From assembly GCA_949126835.1 (NCBI GenBank), contig OX421494.1, forward strand, positions 6,509,337-6,573,336: 64,000 bases of DNA, given 5' to 3'. This DNA is from Anisus vortex (Eukaryota; Mollusca; Gastropoda; Planorbidae). The notes under the pieces were generated by a model. It was given only the letters and a program-made list of their open reading frames with translations, ran no database searches and was not told where the DNA came from. Shown piece by piece: positions 63,091 to 64,000 of this stretch (position 1 is its first letter; every line of letters begins with the position of its first letter). The translations under genes and the position numbers were made by a program.

Positions 63091-63164
63091 GTTAGAGGAA
63101 CAAGTCACTGGGTATGTAATATTTGTATGTATAAGATTTGCATGACAATAATCTGTAAGATAGT

Positions 63165-63360
63165 AAAGTACCCAACGTACCAAATTGATCATAGGGCCTG
63201 TGAAGCAGCGTTCACCAGTTTCTGGATCCACGGTATACTAGATGATTGTGTGGCCAGCACAATGCACGGCCGCCTTTACTTTAACCCAACTAAAGCCAGG
63301 TACCCATCAAAGCTGGCAGACTCAGGGACACCCTCCAGACCCGGAGACGAATCTTGGTGA
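63165..63360 (-). mobile_element. SINE-1, head truncated
   Basis: Tail complement 'agtaaagtacccaacgtacc', body 'attgtgtggccagcacaatg' and 'caggtacccatcaaagctgg', ending near the B-box region. It joins the composite repeat, as at 34840. Confidence 0.65.
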
Positions 63361-64000
63361 AGTACGGACCCTCACAATTGACTTGTTTTAATCCTGCAGT
63401 GATACCCCAGATTCGTCTACATGCAGCGTCAACATTGAGCAAAATTTGGTAGAGGTTATTGACGATGTACACCATTCGATTCACTGTATTTCCCATAGTG
63501 CATCATTCATTGCACTGAATCTGTCTTGAGTATTCCATCCAATGCACTGAATTTGGCCTTGTTTGTACGAACTGTATTTGCACTTATCCGCGTTCAAGGA
63601 ATTATGCACTGAATTCGAATTAGTGCACTATTCAATGCATTAAATAGGTTTTAGCATTCCATCCAATGCACTGAATTTGCCCTTGTCCAGCATTCAACGA
63701 ACAAAATTTGATCTTGTCCAGCATTCAATGAACTAAATTTGCCCTTGTCCAGCATTCAACGAACTAAATTTGATCTTGTCCAGCATTCAATGAACTAAAT
63801 TTGCCCTTGTCCAGCATTCAACGAACTAAATTTGCCTTTGTCCCGCATTCAACGAACTAAATTTGCCCTTGTCCAGCATTCAACGAACTAAATTTGCCCT
63901 TGTCCAGCATTCAACGAACTAAATTTGCCCTTGTCCAGCATTCAACGAACTAAATTTGATCTTGTCCAGCATTCAACGAACTGTACCTATGTAAGCTACT
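63355..64000 (+). repeat. Composite repeat with 31-bp array, runs to the window end
   Basis: The beginning matches 35095-35230. From about 63655 a 31-bp unit ('tttgcccttgtccagcattc' plus 'aacgaactaaa') repeats about ten times, with a 'gatcttg' variant. The last bases 'cctatgtaagctact' equal the end of the 35-kb copy, so the element probably ends close to the window edge. Confidence 0.8.

Overview
The window is nuclear DNA from an invertebrate animal, most likely a gastropod mollusc. It is AT-rich and intron-rich, packed with transposon remnants, tRNA-derived SINEs and minisatellites, and has no operons or bacterial signals. The assignment rests on a Methuselah-like seven-transmembrane receptor with a Cys-rich 'YC-x-x-CN' ectodomain of a kind I associate with molluscs, on an animal NCOA4 gene, and on the SINE/L2/RTE repeat mix. 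The species is not identified.

Three multi-exon protein genes can be assembled exon by exon with matching splice phases. (1) Minus strand, 10849 to 4113: eight coding exons give a 273-residue protein with a degenerate calcineurin-B/CHP-type EF-hand module followed by a C-terminal Death domain. I do not know a described family with this architecture; it is the best candidate for something new. (2) Plus strand, 16888 to 24633: seven coding exons give a 617-residue NCOA4, the ferritinophagy receptor. It has an N-terminal ARA70 coiled-coil region, then many Trp-Leu motifs, three of them in exact 30-residue repeats. (3) Plus strand, 39224 to 56368: nine coding exons give a 903-residue secretin/Methuselah-like GPCR with signal peptide, N-glycosylated Cys-rich ectodomain and seven membrane segments. 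A one-base frame problem may truncate its tail.

Layout: 1-3.9 kb is intergenic with retroelement scraps. 3.9-10.9 kb is the EF-hand/Death gene. 10.9-16.9 kb is a very AT-rich interval between the two head-to-head genes. 16.9-24.7 kb is NCOA4, whose introns hold a piggyBac-like element, a decayed copy of one of its own exons, a SINE-derived 85-bp satellite and a 1.15-kb foldback element filled with a 44-bp minisatellite. 24.7-39.2 kb is a gene-free stretch of MITEs, SINEs and tandem arrays. 39.2-56.4 kb is the receptor, whose introns hold several non-LTR fragments and hAT-type elements with readable target-site duplications. 56.4-64 kb is a nested transposon region (a 3.2-kb hAT-like element inside an RTE-like element, then MITEs) ending in a 14-bp array rich in TGAGTCA and a composite repeat.

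The genes are not an operon or pathway. The EF-hand/Death and NCOA4 genes lie head to head and could share upstream regulation, but no functional link is visible. Most long open frames outside the three genes are tandem-repeat or transposon artefacts.
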